From Schauerella fraxinea (GTDB lineage Bacteria; Pseudomonadota; Gammaproteobacteria; Burkholderiales; Burkholderiaceae_B), in NCBI GenBank assembly GCA_030849945.1, contig JAVDKK010000004.1, forward strand, positions 496,001 through 560,000: a stretch of 64,000 nt of DNA. The letters are read 5' to 3'. The notes below the pieces were generated by a model. That model did no database searches. It worked only from the letters and a program-made list of their open reading frames with translations, and was not told the origin of the DNA. This document shows positions 44,700-53,900 of this stretch, piece after piece; the stretch's first letter is position 1; the number at the start of each line of letters is the position of its first letter. The position numbers and the translations under genes were made by a program.

Positions 44700-44799
44700 T
44701 TATCCCCAGCAAATGTGGACAAGCCATGGGAAAGCGGCCTAAGAACTCATCATTACTTTTTCGATTCAATGACTTAACCCAGGTGAGTCAATGTTGGGC
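44700..44799. promoter_or_regulatory. Array unit 4
   Basis: Boxes at 44700-44708 and 44714-44722; CAA-TGAC-TTA at 44767-44776. Confidence 0.8.
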
Positions 44800-44859
44800 A
44801 TGAAGACTCAATATAGGTCGTACCAACGCGAATGCGCGTGGCTCTCAAAGCGGGGTGAG

Positions 44860-44959
44860 TTATCCCCAAGAAATGTGGACAAGCCTAGGGATCGCTTGCT
44901 GGCAATACCCTCTTCCCCAACGTATTCAAGCACTTAAGCCATGCGGGCCAATTCGATCC
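44860..44959. promoter_or_regulatory. Array unit 5
   Basis: Boxes at 44860-44868 and 44874-44882; CAA-GCAC-TTA at 44927-44936. Confidence 0.8.
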
Positions 44960-44978
44960 ACTGGGCATAAAATGCAAA

Positions 44979-45012
44979 CCGCCCGGCATGCCATGTGAGG
45001 CAAGCCGGGCGG
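44979..45012. terminator. GC-rich hairpin between units 5 and 6
   Basis: CCGCCCGGC (44979-44987) pairs exactly with GCCGGGCGG (45004-45012). On the minus strand a T-rich stretch follows, so it may be the terminator of the dodecin transcript, which would then read through unit 6. Confidence 0.5.
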
Positions 45013-45021
45013 CTGATGTGG

Positions 45022-45121
45022 TTATCCCCAGTAAATGTGGACAACCCTCGGGATAGCTGGCTGGGAACACCAAAATGCCCAGCGGGTTCAAGGGCTTAAG
45101 CGTCGCGGGTCATTTTTGTTC
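45022..45121. promoter_or_regulatory. Array unit 6
   Basis: Boxes at 45022-45030 and 45036-45044; CAA-GGGC-TTA at 45089-45098. It ends about 40 bp before the dodecin stop codon. Confidence 0.8.
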
Positions 45122-45162
45122 AATGAAGCGCATTCGCCGAGCCTCGCTAGGCAAAGCGACAA

Positions 45163-45384
45163 TCAATCTTCGGCACTGCTATCGATACGCAGGCCAATCT
45201 TGATGCCCACCTGCCAATGTTTGACCTTGCCTTCGACCACATGGCCGCGGGTTTCGGTCACTTGGAACCACTCGATGTTGTGCACCGTTTCCGAAGCCTT
45301 TTCGATGGCCCGGCGAATGGCGTCATCCGTCGAGGTCGTGGAAGAGCCGACGAGTTCGATTTGCTTGTATACGTGGTCCGACAT
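45163..45384 (-). CDS. Dodecin family flavin-binding protein
   Basis: 73 residues with the dodecin pattern MSDHVYKQIELVGSS, then AIRRAIEKASETVHNIEWFQV with the conserved Trp that stacks on flavin, and GKVKHWQVGIKIGLRI. Dodecins form hollow 12-mers that store or buffer riboflavin/FMN. It stands alone on the minus strand between the repeat array and the serine acetyltransferase gene. Confidence 0.93.
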   Translation of the reverse strand: MSDHVYKQIELVGSSTTSTDDAIRRAIEKASETVHNIEWFQVTETRGHVVEGKVKHWQVGIKIGLRIDSSAED

Positions 45385-45462
45385 ACATCACTCCAATGGT
45401 TGGCGTTAAGTGTCCCGGATCAAGCAACCCCCGTGCCGGATGCGGCACAGGGATGAGGTGCA

Positions 45463-46497
45463 TTAAAGAACGTCCGAGCCGTCGTCGGGGCAATTGCTCT
45501 TCAGCGTGCCTTGGGTCACCACGCTGCCGGGTGCCACATCGCGTGTGAGCCAGACGTTGCCCCCGATGGTGGAACCCTGACCGATGATGACGCGGCCCAG
45601 AATGGTGGCCCCCGAATAGATCACTACGTCGTCTTCGACGATCGGGTGACGCGGCAAACCCTTTTCAAGATCGCCGGTAACTGTCTTGGGAAAACGCTTC
45701 GCGCCCAGGGTGACCATTTGATAGAGGCGCACGCGTTCACCGATGATCGCCGTTTCGCCGATGACCACGCCCGTGCCGTGATCGATGAAAAATCCCGCCC
45801 CAATCTGCGCGCCAGGATGAATATCGATACCGGTGGCCGAGTGCGACAGTTCCGACACCACACGCGCGACCAGCGGTGCGCCCAGGCGATACAAGGCATG
45901 CGCCACACGATGGTGAATCACGGCCGATACGCCCGGATAGCACAGCAGCACTTCATCCACACTGCGCGCGGCCGGATCGCCGTTATAGGCGGCCATCACG
46001 TCGGTATCCAACAGTCGGCGCATCGCCGGCAACCCCAACGCAAACTGACTGACGATCTCGGTGGCGTGGCGATCGACTTCACCCTGATCTGGCACCACCC
46101 CGCCATGCGTGCTGCGCGCCACATGACGCAGCGCGAGGCGCACCTGCGCATAAAGCGTATTCAATGCCGAATCGAGGTTGTGACCCACGAAGAAATTCTC
46201 ACTTTCTTCACGCAGATCCGCGGGCCCCAGCCGCATGGGAAACAAGGCCCCACAGAGCTGTTCCATCACCTGCTCGAGCGCATCGCGCGAAGGCAGATCG
46301 CGGCTGCCGGTCTCGCGCTGGCGCGAATGGGCCGAGCGCCAGTCGCGCCGCGCCCCATGCAACTCCTCGACGATGCGGGCCAGTTGCCAGTTATGCGGCG
46401 TCGTGCGGCCGGTCGTATCGAGCGCCGCGTTCAGATCGCGCGCGGTTGCAGCGTCGGCCGGTGCGAGCAGGTTGTCGGGATGGGTAGGTTGGTTCAT
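45463..46497 (-). CDS. Serine O-acetyltransferase (EpsC type)
   Basis: 344 residues from the ATG at 46497. The N-terminal 200 residues are helical. The C-terminal part is a left-handed beta-helix of hexapeptide repeats: GIDIHPGAQIGAGFFIDHGTGVVIGETAIIGERV, with the catalytic His and Asp (in HPGAQIG and DHGTG). It acetylates serine for cysteine synthesis. The longer helical N-terminus sets it apart from E. coli CysE; it could equally be the main or a second copy. The divergent gap to IclR is about 230 bp. Confidence 0.9.
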   Translation of the reverse strand: MNQPTHPDNLLAPADAATARDLNAALDTTGRTTPHNWQLARIVEELHGARRDWRSAHSRQRETGSRDLPSRDALEQVMEQLCGALFPMRLGPADLREESENFFVGHNLDSALNTLYAQVRLALRHVARSTHGGVVPDQGEVDRHATEIVSQFALGLPAMRRLLDTDVMAAYNGDPAARSVDEVLLCYPGVSAVIHHRVAHALYRLGAPLVARVVSELSHSATGIDIHPGAQIGAGFFIDHGTGVVIGETAIIGERVRLYQMVTLGAKRFPKTVTGDLEKGLPRHPIVEDDVVIYSGATILGRVIIGQGSTIGGNVWLTRDVAPGSVVTQGTLKSNCPDDGSDVL

Positions 46498-46726
46498 AAC
46501 CTGATCTCTTGAGCAAGGATCGATTAAATATAACAACTCACCCATTTTGCGCCAGGGAAAACCCCTGTTTGAAGATGGAGATGGTCAGGCGGGTTATATC
46601 GGCCTGGAGCAACGCAAGACTTTGTTTATAAGCCACCTGAAACGGTTCGTCTCGGTGCGTTCGTATCGCGTCGGTTGCGATATAACGCGCGGCGTGCCCG
46701 ATAAGACGCGGCTCGGTCGGTATGCG

Positions 46727-47578
46727 TTACGTCACGTCCCTGTATCCCAGCAACACACTCGCCGCGCGTGCCTCATGGCGCACCGCCTGCGCGATCGGCC
46801 CGTCCGCATCCGGGTCGAACCCACCCGATGCCCCCAACGCCGTCAGGACCGCACATACGCGGCCGGCGTAGTCGTACACCGGCGCGGCCACCGCACTGAT
46901 CCCGGGCAGGTACGTATCGCGCACCACCGCGCAGTGCGCGGCCTGCACCTCGCGACGCAAGCGGCCAATGGGATCCTTGGCGTCGAGCTGCCTGCGCAAT
47001 GCCGGCGTGGCAGCGGCGATCTCCGCCTCGGCCAACGCACGCACCCGCGACTCGTCCAGCACCGCCAAAAATGCCCGCCCGGTTGCCGACCACACCATCG
47101 ACATCACCGAGCCCACGCGCACGTTGACGGTGACCGGCAAGCCGGGCTCTTCGAAACGCACGATGGTGGGCCCCATATTGCCCATGACGGCCACGAAGCT
47201 CGTGACCTCCAAACCTTCCCGCAACCGTATCAGCGACGCCTCGGCCACCCGAATGGGATCGGCCTGACGCATGGCGGCCAGCCCGATCTGAATGGCCTCG
47301 GCGCCCAAATGGTAGTGCTGCGACCCCGTATCTTGCGACACGAGATTCTCGGTCATCAGGCTCACAAGATAGCGATGCACCTTGGCCGGGCTCTCGCCCA
47401 CGTGCGCCGCCAGCGCGGTGAGGCTCGCACGGCCATTCAACTGCGCCAGCCCTTTGAGCACCGCCATTCCCAACTCCGCCGACTGCACGCGTTGACGCCG
47501 CTCGCGCGAGCGCGGCGCGGCGGGGGTGTCGCGCTCGGCATCAGCGTGGGAGGCAGAAAGGGAAGACGGCAAAGACAT
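46727..47578 (-). CDS. IclR-family transcriptional regulator
   Basis: 283 residues from the ATG at 47578. After a polar N-terminus, the winged helix reads VQSAELGMAVLKGLAQLNGRASLTALAAHVGESPAKVHRYL (only key part: AAHVGESPAKVHRYL). The effector domain runs over residues about 115-275. It is divergent from a Bug gene followed by a self-sufficient P450, so it probably senses the compound that the P450 oxidises. Confidence 0.92.
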   Translation of the reverse strand: MSLPSSLSASHADAERDTPAAPRSRERRQRVQSAELGMAVLKGLAQLNGRASLTALAAHVGESPAKVHRYLVSLMTENLVSQDTGSQHYHLGAEAIQIGLAAMRQADPIRVAEASLIRLREGLEVTSFVAVMGNMGPTIVRFEEPGLPVTVNVRVGSVMSMVWSATGRAFLAVLDESRVRALAEAEIAAATPALRRQLDAKDPIGRLRREVQAAHCAVVRDTYLPGISAVAAPVYDYAGRVCAVLTALGASGGFDPDADGPIAQAVRHEARAASVLLGYRDVT

Positions 47579-47652
47579 GCGTGGCGGCTCGCTGAAAACC
47601 GGTGCGGTCAACCGGTAACGATAGAAGCATCAAGGGAAATCCCTGAGTCAAG

Positions 47653-47683
47653 GAATTACGCAATGCGTACTAGAATTACGCAA
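47653..47683. promoter_or_regulatory. Direct-repeat/palindrome operator candidate
   Basis: GAATTACGCAA occurs twice, at 47653-47663 and 47673-47683, exactly 20 bp apart. The first copy overlaps the palindrome TACGCA-A-TGCGTA (47657-47669). It lies 34 bp upstream of the Bug start, in the gap shared with the divergent IclR gene. Confidence 0.5.
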
Positions 47684-47716
47684 AATCATAACAGTGAAGT
47701 ACCCCGAGGAGACAAC

Positions 47717-48685
47717 ATGAAGAAGCTTATCGCCTGCGGTTTGCTTGCCCTGCCCATGCTGGCAGCCAGTCAAGCATTTGCCCAAGCCCAGGCCTATCCC
47801 AATAAACCCGTTCGCTGGTTGGTGCCCTATGCGGCCGGCGGCGGATCCGATTTTCTGGCGCGCACCATCGGTCAATCGCTGTCATCCAAACTCGGGCAGC
47901 CGGTCGTGATCGAGAACAAACCAGGGGGCAACACTGCCCTTGCCGCAGCCGAAACCGCGCGCGCGCCAGGCGATGGCTACACCGTGCTGTCTGCCGACAA
48001 TGGCACGATGGTGTTCAACCCCGCGCTCTATAAAACGCTGTCGTATCAGGTGAAGGATCTCGCGCCCGTCTCGTTGATGGGCAAGTTTCCGATGATTCTG
48101 GTTGTGGGGCCCAACACCGGCATCACGAGCGCCAAGGACTTCATCGCGCAAGCGAAGGCCAAACCGGGTGTATTCAATTACGCGTCTGCCGGTTCGGGCA
48201 GTCCGCATCATCTGGCAATGGAACTGCTCAAAACCCAGACTGGCTTGACGATGGTGCACGTGCCCTATCGTGGCGCAGCACCGGCGCTGGCCGACGTAGC
48301 GGGCGGTCAAGTGCCCGCCATGATGGTCGATCTTGCGGCGGGTGCCGGATTCATCCTGGGCAATAAGGTGCGCCCGCTCGCCGTGGCCAATCCCACGCGC
48401 TTGAAGCAATTGCCGGATGTGCCAACCTTCAAGGAACTGGGCATCGACGTCGAAGCCGCCGCATTGGTCGGCATGGTGGCGCCTGCCACCACGCCCCCTG
48501 CCGTGATCGACTCCTTGAACAAGCAGGTTGTGGCCGCGATCAAAGACCCCACCGTCAATCAGCGCATGATCGACTTCGGCGTCGAACCCGTGGGCAGCAG
48601 TGCCGCCGAATACGGCGAGTTGCTGAAAGCCGAAACCACCCGTTGGCACAAGCTGATCAAAGATCTGAACATCACGCTCGACTAA
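47717..48685 (+). CDS. Bug/TctC-family periplasmic substrate-binding protein
   Basis: 322 residues from the ATG at 47717, with CGAGGAG five bases upstream. Residues 1-24 are a signal peptide (LLALPMLAASQAFAQ). The mature part matches Bug proteins: YPNKPVRWLVPYAAGGGSDFLAR and GVFNYASAGSGSPHHLAMELL. It lies upstream of the P450 on the same strand and divergent from IclR. No TctAB pair is nearby. It may scavenge or sense the P450 substrate. Confidence 0.92.
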   Translation: MKKLIACGLLALPMLAASQAFAQAQAYPNKPVRWLVPYAAGGGSDFLARTIGQSLSSKLGQPVVIENKPGGNTALAAAETARAPGDGYTVLSADNGTMVFNPALYKTLSYQVKDLAPVSLMGKFPMILVVGPNTGITSAKDFIAQAKAKPGVFNYASAGSGSPHHLAMELLKTQTGLTMVHVPYRGAAPALADVAGGQVPAMMVDLAAGAGFILGNKVRPLAVANPTRLKQLPDVPTFKELGIDVEAAALVGMVAPATTPPAVIDSLNKQVVAAIKDPTVNQRMIDFGVEPVGSSAAEYGELLKAETTRWHKLIKDLNITLD

Positions 48686-48719
48686 CCGTCGTGCTCCACC
48701 CGTGACGTCCGGTTGCGCG

Positions 48720-48755
48720 CGTGCGAAGGCCACCTTGGCGTGCTGCCTTCGCACG
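48720..48755. other. Stem-loop between the Bug and P450 genes
   Basis: A 10-bp perfect stem (CGTGCGAAGG and its complement) has a 16-nt loop. No T run follows. It may uncouple expression of the two genes. Confidence 0.4.
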
Positions 48756-48799
48756 TCGCGGCTTCGATCGGACGTTCCTTTCTTTCTGGAGCGATCCGC

Positions 48800-51145
48800 A
48801 TGACCCTCCCGCACACTGCCGCCGCGCGCGGCTGCCCCGTTGCCCACGGCGCCCTCTCCGATCAACGCTCGCCCACCGGTTGCCCCGTCAGCCAGCGCGC
48901 GGCCGACTTCGATCCGTTCGAAGAAGGCTATCAACAGGATCCGCCGGAGTACGTCAAATGGGCGCGTGAACAGGAGCCGGTGTTTTACAGCCCGAAATTG
49001 GGCTACTGGGTGGTCACGCGGTACGCCGATATCAAAGCGATCTTCCGCGACAACATCACGTTCAGCCCGTCGAATGCGCTGGAAAAAATCACCCCCACGG
49101 GCGACGAAGCCAACGCCGTGCTGGCCAGTTATGGCTATGCCATGAACCGCACGCTGGTCAATGAAGACGAGCCGGCCCATATGCCGCGCCGGCGCGCGCT
49201 GATGGATCCGTTTACGCCCGAGGAACTCAAGCACCACGAACCGCTCGTGCGGCGACTGGCGCGCGAATATGTCGACCGGTTCATCGACGACGGCCGCGCC
49301 GATCTCGTCGATCAGATGCTATGGGAGGTGCCGCTCACGGTGGCACTGCATTTTCTTGGCGTGCCCGAAGAAGATATGGACACGCTGCGCAAATACTCGA
49401 TCGCCCATACCGTCAATACCTGGGGCCGTCCCAAGCCTGAAGAACAGGTCGCTGTGGCGCATGCCGTGGGCAACTTCTGGCAGTTTGCCGGCAAGGTGCT
49501 CGAGAAGATGCGGCAGAACCCGGACGGCGCCGGTTGGATGCAGTACGGCATTCGCAAGCAGCAGCAACAACCCGACGTCGTGACCGACTCCTACCTGCAC
49601 TCCATGATGATGGCCGGGATCGTGGCGGCCCACGAAACCACGGCCAATGCCACGGCGAACGCGATGAAACTGCTGCTGCAGCATCCAGACGTATGGCGCG
49701 AGGTGTGCGACGACCCCAGCCTCATTCCAAACGCCGTGGAAGAATGCCTGCGGCACAACGGCTCGGTGGCAGCCTGGCGCCGACTGGCCACGCGCGACGT
49801 GACGATCGATGGCGTGGATATCCCGGCAGGTGCCAAACTGCTCATCGTGACCTCATCGGCCAACCACGACGACCGCCATTTCGAGGGCGGCGATCTGTTC
49901 GACATTCGCCGCGACAACGCCAGCGATCATCTCACCTTCGGCTACGGCTCGCATCAGTGCATGGGCAAAAATCTCGCGCGCATGGAAATGCAGATTTTTC
50001 TCGAAGAATTCACGCGCCGGCTGCCGCACATGCGGCTCGCCGAACAACACTTTTCGTATGTGCCCAACACGTCGTTTCGCGGCCCGGAGCATGTCTGGGT
50101 CGAATGGGATCCCACGCAAAACCCTGAGCGTCGCGACGCGCGCGTACTGCTGTCGCAAACGCCTGTACGTATCGGTGAGCCGTCCAAACACGCCATCACG
50201 CGCCCCGTCGTGGTCGAGGGCGTCACGCCGGTCGCCGACGGCATCGTCAAGCTGCGCCTGGTCGCTCCCGACGGGCGCGCACTACCCCGCTGGACGCCCG
50301 GTTCGCATATCGACATCGAATGCGGCACCAGCGATATCAGCCGCCAATACTCGCTGTGCGGCGATCCTGACGACACCAGCGCCTACGAGATCGCCGTCTT
50401 GCGCGAACCCACCAGCCGCGGCGGCTCCGCCTGGGTGCACAGAAGCTTGCGCGCGGGCGACCGTCTCAGGATTCGCGGGCCGCGCAATCACTTTCGTCTG
50501 GATGAAAATGCCGACAAGGTCATCCTCATTGCGGGCGGCATCGGCATCACGCCGATCAGCGCCATGGCGCGGCGCGCCCGCGCCCTCGGCATCGACTACA
50601 CCGTGCACTACAGCGGCCGCCGCCGCGCCACCATGGCGTTCGTGCCCGAACTCACCGCCCTGCACGGCGATCGTCTGCATGTGTATGCGCAAGACGAGGG
50701 CCGCCGCAACGATCTGGGCGCCCTGCTCGCCCACCCGCAACCCGGCACCCAGGTCTACGCCTGCGGCCCGCAACGCATGCTCCACGCACTGGCCGACCAC
50801 TGCGCCACCTGGCCGGCCGACGCCTTGCGGGTCGAACATTTCGAATCCACCTTGGGCACGCTCGACCCCGCCCGCGAGCACGCCTTCGAGGTCGAACTGA
50901 AAGACTCCGGCATTGTCGTGACGGTACCGCCGGATCAAACCCTGCTCACCGCGCTGCGCGCGGCCAACGTCGACATTCAAAGCGATTGCGAAGAAGGCTT
51001 GTGCGGATCGTGCGAAGTGCGGGTGCTGGCGGGGCGCGTCGATCATCGCGATGTGGTGCTTACTCGCGCCGAACGCGCGGCCGACACCAAAATGATGACC
51101 TGCTGCTCTCGGGCATGTGACGGCCGGCTGGTGATCGAACTGTAG
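48800..51145 (+). CDS. Self-sufficient cytochrome P450 (CYP116B-type fusion)
   Basis: 781 residues from the ATG at 48800 (GGAG eight bases upstream); the frame opens earlier without support. Residues 1-450 are the P450: I-helix AGIVAAHETT (272-281), ExxR at 315-318, and FGYGSHQC with the haem ligand C387. Residues about 465-690 are a phthalate-dioxygenase-reductase module: RQYSLC (515-520, FMN), AGGIGITP (578-585, NADH) and CGPQRM (655-660). Residues 700-781 are a plant-type 2Fe-2S ferredoxin with C730, C735, C738 and C768. The length fits CYP116B2 (P450RhF). It hydroxylates or O-dealkylates small, often aromatic, substrates using NAD(P)H alone. The native substrate is unknown. Confidence 0.95.
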   Translation: MTLPHTAAARGCPVAHGALSDQRSPTGCPVSQRAADFDPFEEGYQQDPPEYVKWAREQEPVFYSPKLGYWVVTRYADIKAIFRDNITFSPSNALEKITPTGDEANAVLASYGYAMNRTLVNEDEPAHMPRRRALMDPFTPEELKHHEPLVRRLAREYVDRFIDDGRADLVDQMLWEVPLTVALHFLGVPEEDMDTLRKYSIAHTVNTWGRPKPEEQVAVAHAVGNFWQFAGKVLEKMRQNPDGAGWMQYGIRKQQQQPDVVTDSYLHSMMMAGIVAAHETTANATANAMKLLLQHPDVWREVCDDPSLIPNAVEECLRHNGSVAAWRRLATRDVTIDGVDIPAGAKLLIVTSSANHDDRHFEGGDLFDIRRDNASDHLTFGYGSHQCMGKNLARMEMQIFLEEFTRRLPHMRLAEQHFSYVPNTSFRGPEHVWVEWDPTQNPERRDARVLLSQTPVRIGEPSKHAITRPVVVEGVTPVADGIVKLRLVAPDGRALPRWTPGSHIDIECGTSDISRQYSLCGDPDDTSAYEIAVLREPTSRGGSAWVHRSLRAGDRLRIRGPRNHFRLDENADKVILIAGGIGITPISAMARRARALGIDYTVHYSGRRRATMAFVPELTALHGDRLHVYAQDEGRRNDLGALLAHPQPGTQVYACGPQRMLHALADHCATWPADALRVEHFESTLGTLDPAREHAFEVELKDSGIVVTVPPDQTLLTALRAANVDIQSDCEEGLCGSCEVRVLAGRVDHRDVVLTRAERAADTKMMTCCSRACDGRLVIEL

Positions 51146-51233
51146 GAAATAGGCGGCCCACACGGGCGGGCAATAAACCGGCGGGCACGCTAAACTCAGC
51201 GGTTGATCCATCACCGCAAAAAAGCCCGTTTCA

Positions 51234-53900
51234 ATGCAGGAATCCAAGGCCCCGCGCGCCGATTCGTCCCGCCCGCCCGCCAGCGCTCCCGGTCATACGC
51301 CCATGATGCAGCAATACCTCCGGCTGAAAGAAGAAGCCGGCCCGCTGCTGCTCTTCTATCGCATGGGCGATTTTTATGAAATGTTTTACGAGGATGCCGA
51401 GCGCGGTGCGCGTCTGCTCAACCTCACGCTGACCAAGCGCGGCGCCAGCAACGGCTCGCCGATTCCCATGGCCGGCTTGCCGGTGCACGCCATGGAGCAA
51501 TACCTGGCGCGCCTGGTGGCGGCTGGCGAATCGGTCGCCATCTGCGAGCAGATCGGCGATCCGGCATTGTCCAAGGGCCCCGTCGAACGCCGCATCGTGC
51601 GCATCGTCACGCCCGGTACGCTCACCGACGATGCCCTGCTGCCGCCCAAAGCAGACCGCGCCGTGGCCGCCGTTCATGTCGGCAAGAACGGCCGTCAACC
51701 GCGCGCCGGCCTGGCATGGCTCAATCTGGCCAGCGGCGAGTTTCGTCTTACCGAATGCGCGTTGGATCAGATTGAATCCGAGCTGCACCGCATTGCACCC
51801 GCCGAGCTCATCTGCGCCGACCGCACCCAATTGACGTTCGTTTTCGAGGGCGCCCGCGCCCGCGTGCCCGATTGGCACTTCGAACATGACGGCGCCTTGC
51901 GCCATCTCACCGCGCACTTCAAGACCGATGCGCTGAGCGGTTTCGATGTGGACGATATGCCGGTCGCCGTATGTGCCGCAGGTGCCCTGCTGCGCTACGC
52001 GTCGCGCACGCAATCGGATACGCTGCCGCACGTGCAAACGCTCACGGCCGAGCGTCCCGGTCAGTATGTGCTGATGGATCCGGTCACGCGCCGCAATCTC
52101 GAGCTCACGCAAACGCTGTCGGGCGAAGAGGCGCCGTCGCTTTTTTCCATTCTCGACGACTGCCGCACGCCGATGGGCAGCCGGCTTTTGCGCCGGTGGC
52201 TGCATCACCCTCTGCGGGATAACGCGCCGGTGCAGGATCGGCAGGATGCGCTTGGTCTCTTGCTCTCATCGGAGATCGATGGCGACGTGTTGCATCGCCA
52301 GCCCGCCATCGACACCCTGCGCCGTTTGCTCGACGTGTTTCCCGATATCGAGCGGATCGCTACCCGGCTGGCGCTGCGCTCGGTGCGGCCGCGCGAGCTG
52401 GCCAGCCTGCAGCAAGCGCTGGTGGCGTTGCCCACCTTGTGCGGCCATCTCGCCAAACTGGCGCTCACGCCGCATCTGCGCGATCTGGCGGCATACCTGT
52501 CGCCCGACACCGCGCTGGCCGAATTTCTGAGTCGCGCCATTCAACCCGAACCGGCTGCCGTCATCCGCGATGGGGGCGTGATCGCAACGGGTTTCGACAG
52601 CGACCTCGACGAGCTGCGCACCCTCGCCACCGATGGCGGCGCGTTCCTGATGGAACTCGAGACCCGCGAACGCGAACGCACGGGCATCAACAACCTGCGC
52701 GTCGAATTCAATCGGGTGCATGGTTTCTACATTGAAGTCACGCGCGGCCAGGCCGACAAGGTGCCGGAAGATTACCGCCGCCGCCAGACGCTCAAGAACG
52801 CCGAACGCTACATCACACCGGAACTCAAGAAGTGGGAAGACCGAGTGCTGTCGGCGCAAGACCGCGCGCTTGCCCGCGAAAAATGGCTGTTCGAACAAGT
52901 ACTCGACACGCTGGCCCAGTACGTCACCCCGCTCTCGCGCGCCGCTGCGGCCCTGGCCGAACTGGATGCCTTGATGTCGTTGGCATGCCATGCCCAACAG
53001 CACGGCTGGACGGCGCCCGAACTCAGCGAAGGCGCCGAGATCGATATCGAGCAGGGCCGCCATCCGGTCGTCGAGCGCGCCATCGAACGCTTTACGCCCA
53101 ACAGCAGCCGCCTGGACGGCACGCGCCGCATGTTGCTCATCACCGGCCCCAATATGGGCGGTAAATCGACGTATATGCGCCAGGTGGCGCTGATCGTGCT
53201 GCTCGCGCGCATCGGCAGTTTCGTGCCCGCCACGCGCGCCCGCATCGGCCGCATCGATCGCATCTTTACGCGTATCGGTGCCGCCGACGATCTGGCCGGT
53301 GGCCGATCGACGTTCATGATGGAAATGACCGAAGCCGCCGCGATCCTCGCCTCCAGCACGCCCAACAGCCTGGTGCTGATGGACGAAATCGGTCGTGGCA
53401 CGTCCACGTACGACGGTTTGGCGCTGGCCTGGGCGATCGCCCATCGGCTGATCACGCACAACGGCGCGCTCACGCTCTTCGCCACGCATTATTTCGAGCT
53501 CACCCGCATGCCGGCCGAGCAGGCCACGGCCGCCAACGTGCACCTGGCGGCCGCCGAAGCGGCCACGGGCATCGTCTTTTTGCACGAGGTGCGCGATGGG
53601 CCAGCGAGCCGCAGTTACGGGATTCAAGTGGCGCAACGCGCCGGCGTGCCCGCCGCAGTGATTCGTCATGCCACGCGCGAACTCGAACGTCTCGAAACCC
53701 AAGGCGCGCCCACGCCGCAGTTGGGCCTGTTTGCCGCCCCCGGCGAAGCCGATGCGCGCGCGGCCGAAATTGAATCGCTCGAACGTGCCGCTGCCGATGG
53801 CGACGCCCTGAGACTGGCCGTGGCCGCCATCGATCCCGACAGCCTCACGCCGCGCGAAGCGCTCGACGCCCTCTATCAACTCAAGCACAGCCACCCATGA
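51234..53900 (+). CDS. mutS: DNA mismatch repair ATPase MutS
   Basis: 888 residues. The N-terminal mismatch-binding motif GDFYEMF carries the Phe-x-Glu pair. Walker A GPNMGGKST is at about 638-646, and MDEIGRGTSTYDG is the Walker B region. The C-terminal LTPREALDALYQLK tetramerisation tail is complete. It recognises mispairs and small loops and recruits MutL. Its stop overlaps the roxA start by 4 bp. Confidence 0.98.
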   Translation: MQESKAPRADSSRPPASAPGHTPMMQQYLRLKEEAGPLLLFYRMGDFYEMFYEDAERGARLLNLTLTKRGASNGSPIPMAGLPVHAMEQYLARLVAAGESVAICEQIGDPALSKGPVERRIVRIVTPGTLTDDALLPPKADRAVAAVHVGKNGRQPRAGLAWLNLASGEFRLTECALDQIESELHRIAPAELICADRTQLTFVFEGARARVPDWHFEHDGALRHLTAHFKTDALSGFDVDDMPVAVCAAGALLRYASRTQSDTLPHVQTLTAERPGQYVLMDPVTRRNLELTQTLSGEEAPSLFSILDDCRTPMGSRLLRRWLHHPLRDNAPVQDRQDALGLLLSSEIDGDVLHRQPAIDTLRRLLDVFPDIERIATRLALRSVRPRELASLQQALVALPTLCGHLAKLALTPHLRDLAAYLSPDTALAEFLSRAIQPEPAAVIRDGGVIATGFDSDLDELRTLATDGGAFLMELETRERERTGINNLRVEFNRVHGFYIEVTRGQADKVPEDYRRRQTLKNAERYITPELKKWEDRVLSAQDRALAREKWLFEQVLDTLAQYVTPLSRAAAALAELDALMSLACHAQQHGWTAPELSEGAEIDIEQGRHPVVERAIERFTPNSSRLDGTRRMLLITGPNMGGKSTYMRQVALIVLLARIGSFVPATRARIGRIDRIFTRIGAADDLAGGRSTFMMEMTEAAAILASSTPNSLVLMDEIGRGTSTYDGLALAWAIAHRLITHNGALTLFATHYFELTRMPAEQATAANVHLAAAEAATGIVFLHEVRDGPASRSYGIQVAQRAGVPAAVIRHATRELERLETQGAPTPQLGLFAAPGEADARAAEIESLERAAADGDALRLAVAAIDPDSLTPREALDALYQLKHSHP

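Larger units (their letters stand above)
44093..45125. repeat. Six-unit DnaA-box/IHF-like repeat array
   Basis: Six units each hold TTATCCCCA (first unit TTATGCACG), 5 bp, then TGTGGACAA (unit 3: TGGGGATAA), and a CAA-N4-TTA core beginning exactly 67 bp after the first base of the unit. The 9-mers match the DnaA box TTATNCACA and its reverse complement (TTGTCCACA) with at most two changes. The CAA-N4-TTA matches the core of IHF sites (WATCAANNNNTTR). Units start at 44093, 44276, 44539, 44700, 44860 and 45022. Units 2-6 align without gaps for about 100 bp, with further conserved blocks (GCC-N2-GGGA and GCGGGYCA). No gene is supported inside. This is an origin-, datA- or DARS-like candidate. 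Confidence 0.85.

Noticed and set aside
44093..45125. Array as CRISPR or plasmid iterons
   Set aside because: Units are about 100 bp with irregular early intervals and no cas genes, unlike CRISPR. No rep gene is near, and the flanks are chromosomal, so plasmid iterons are unlikely.
44093..45125. Firm call of oriC
   Set aside because: No dnaA, dnaN, gidA, rpmH or par genes are in the window, and GC skew was not computed. Kept as a hypothesis only.
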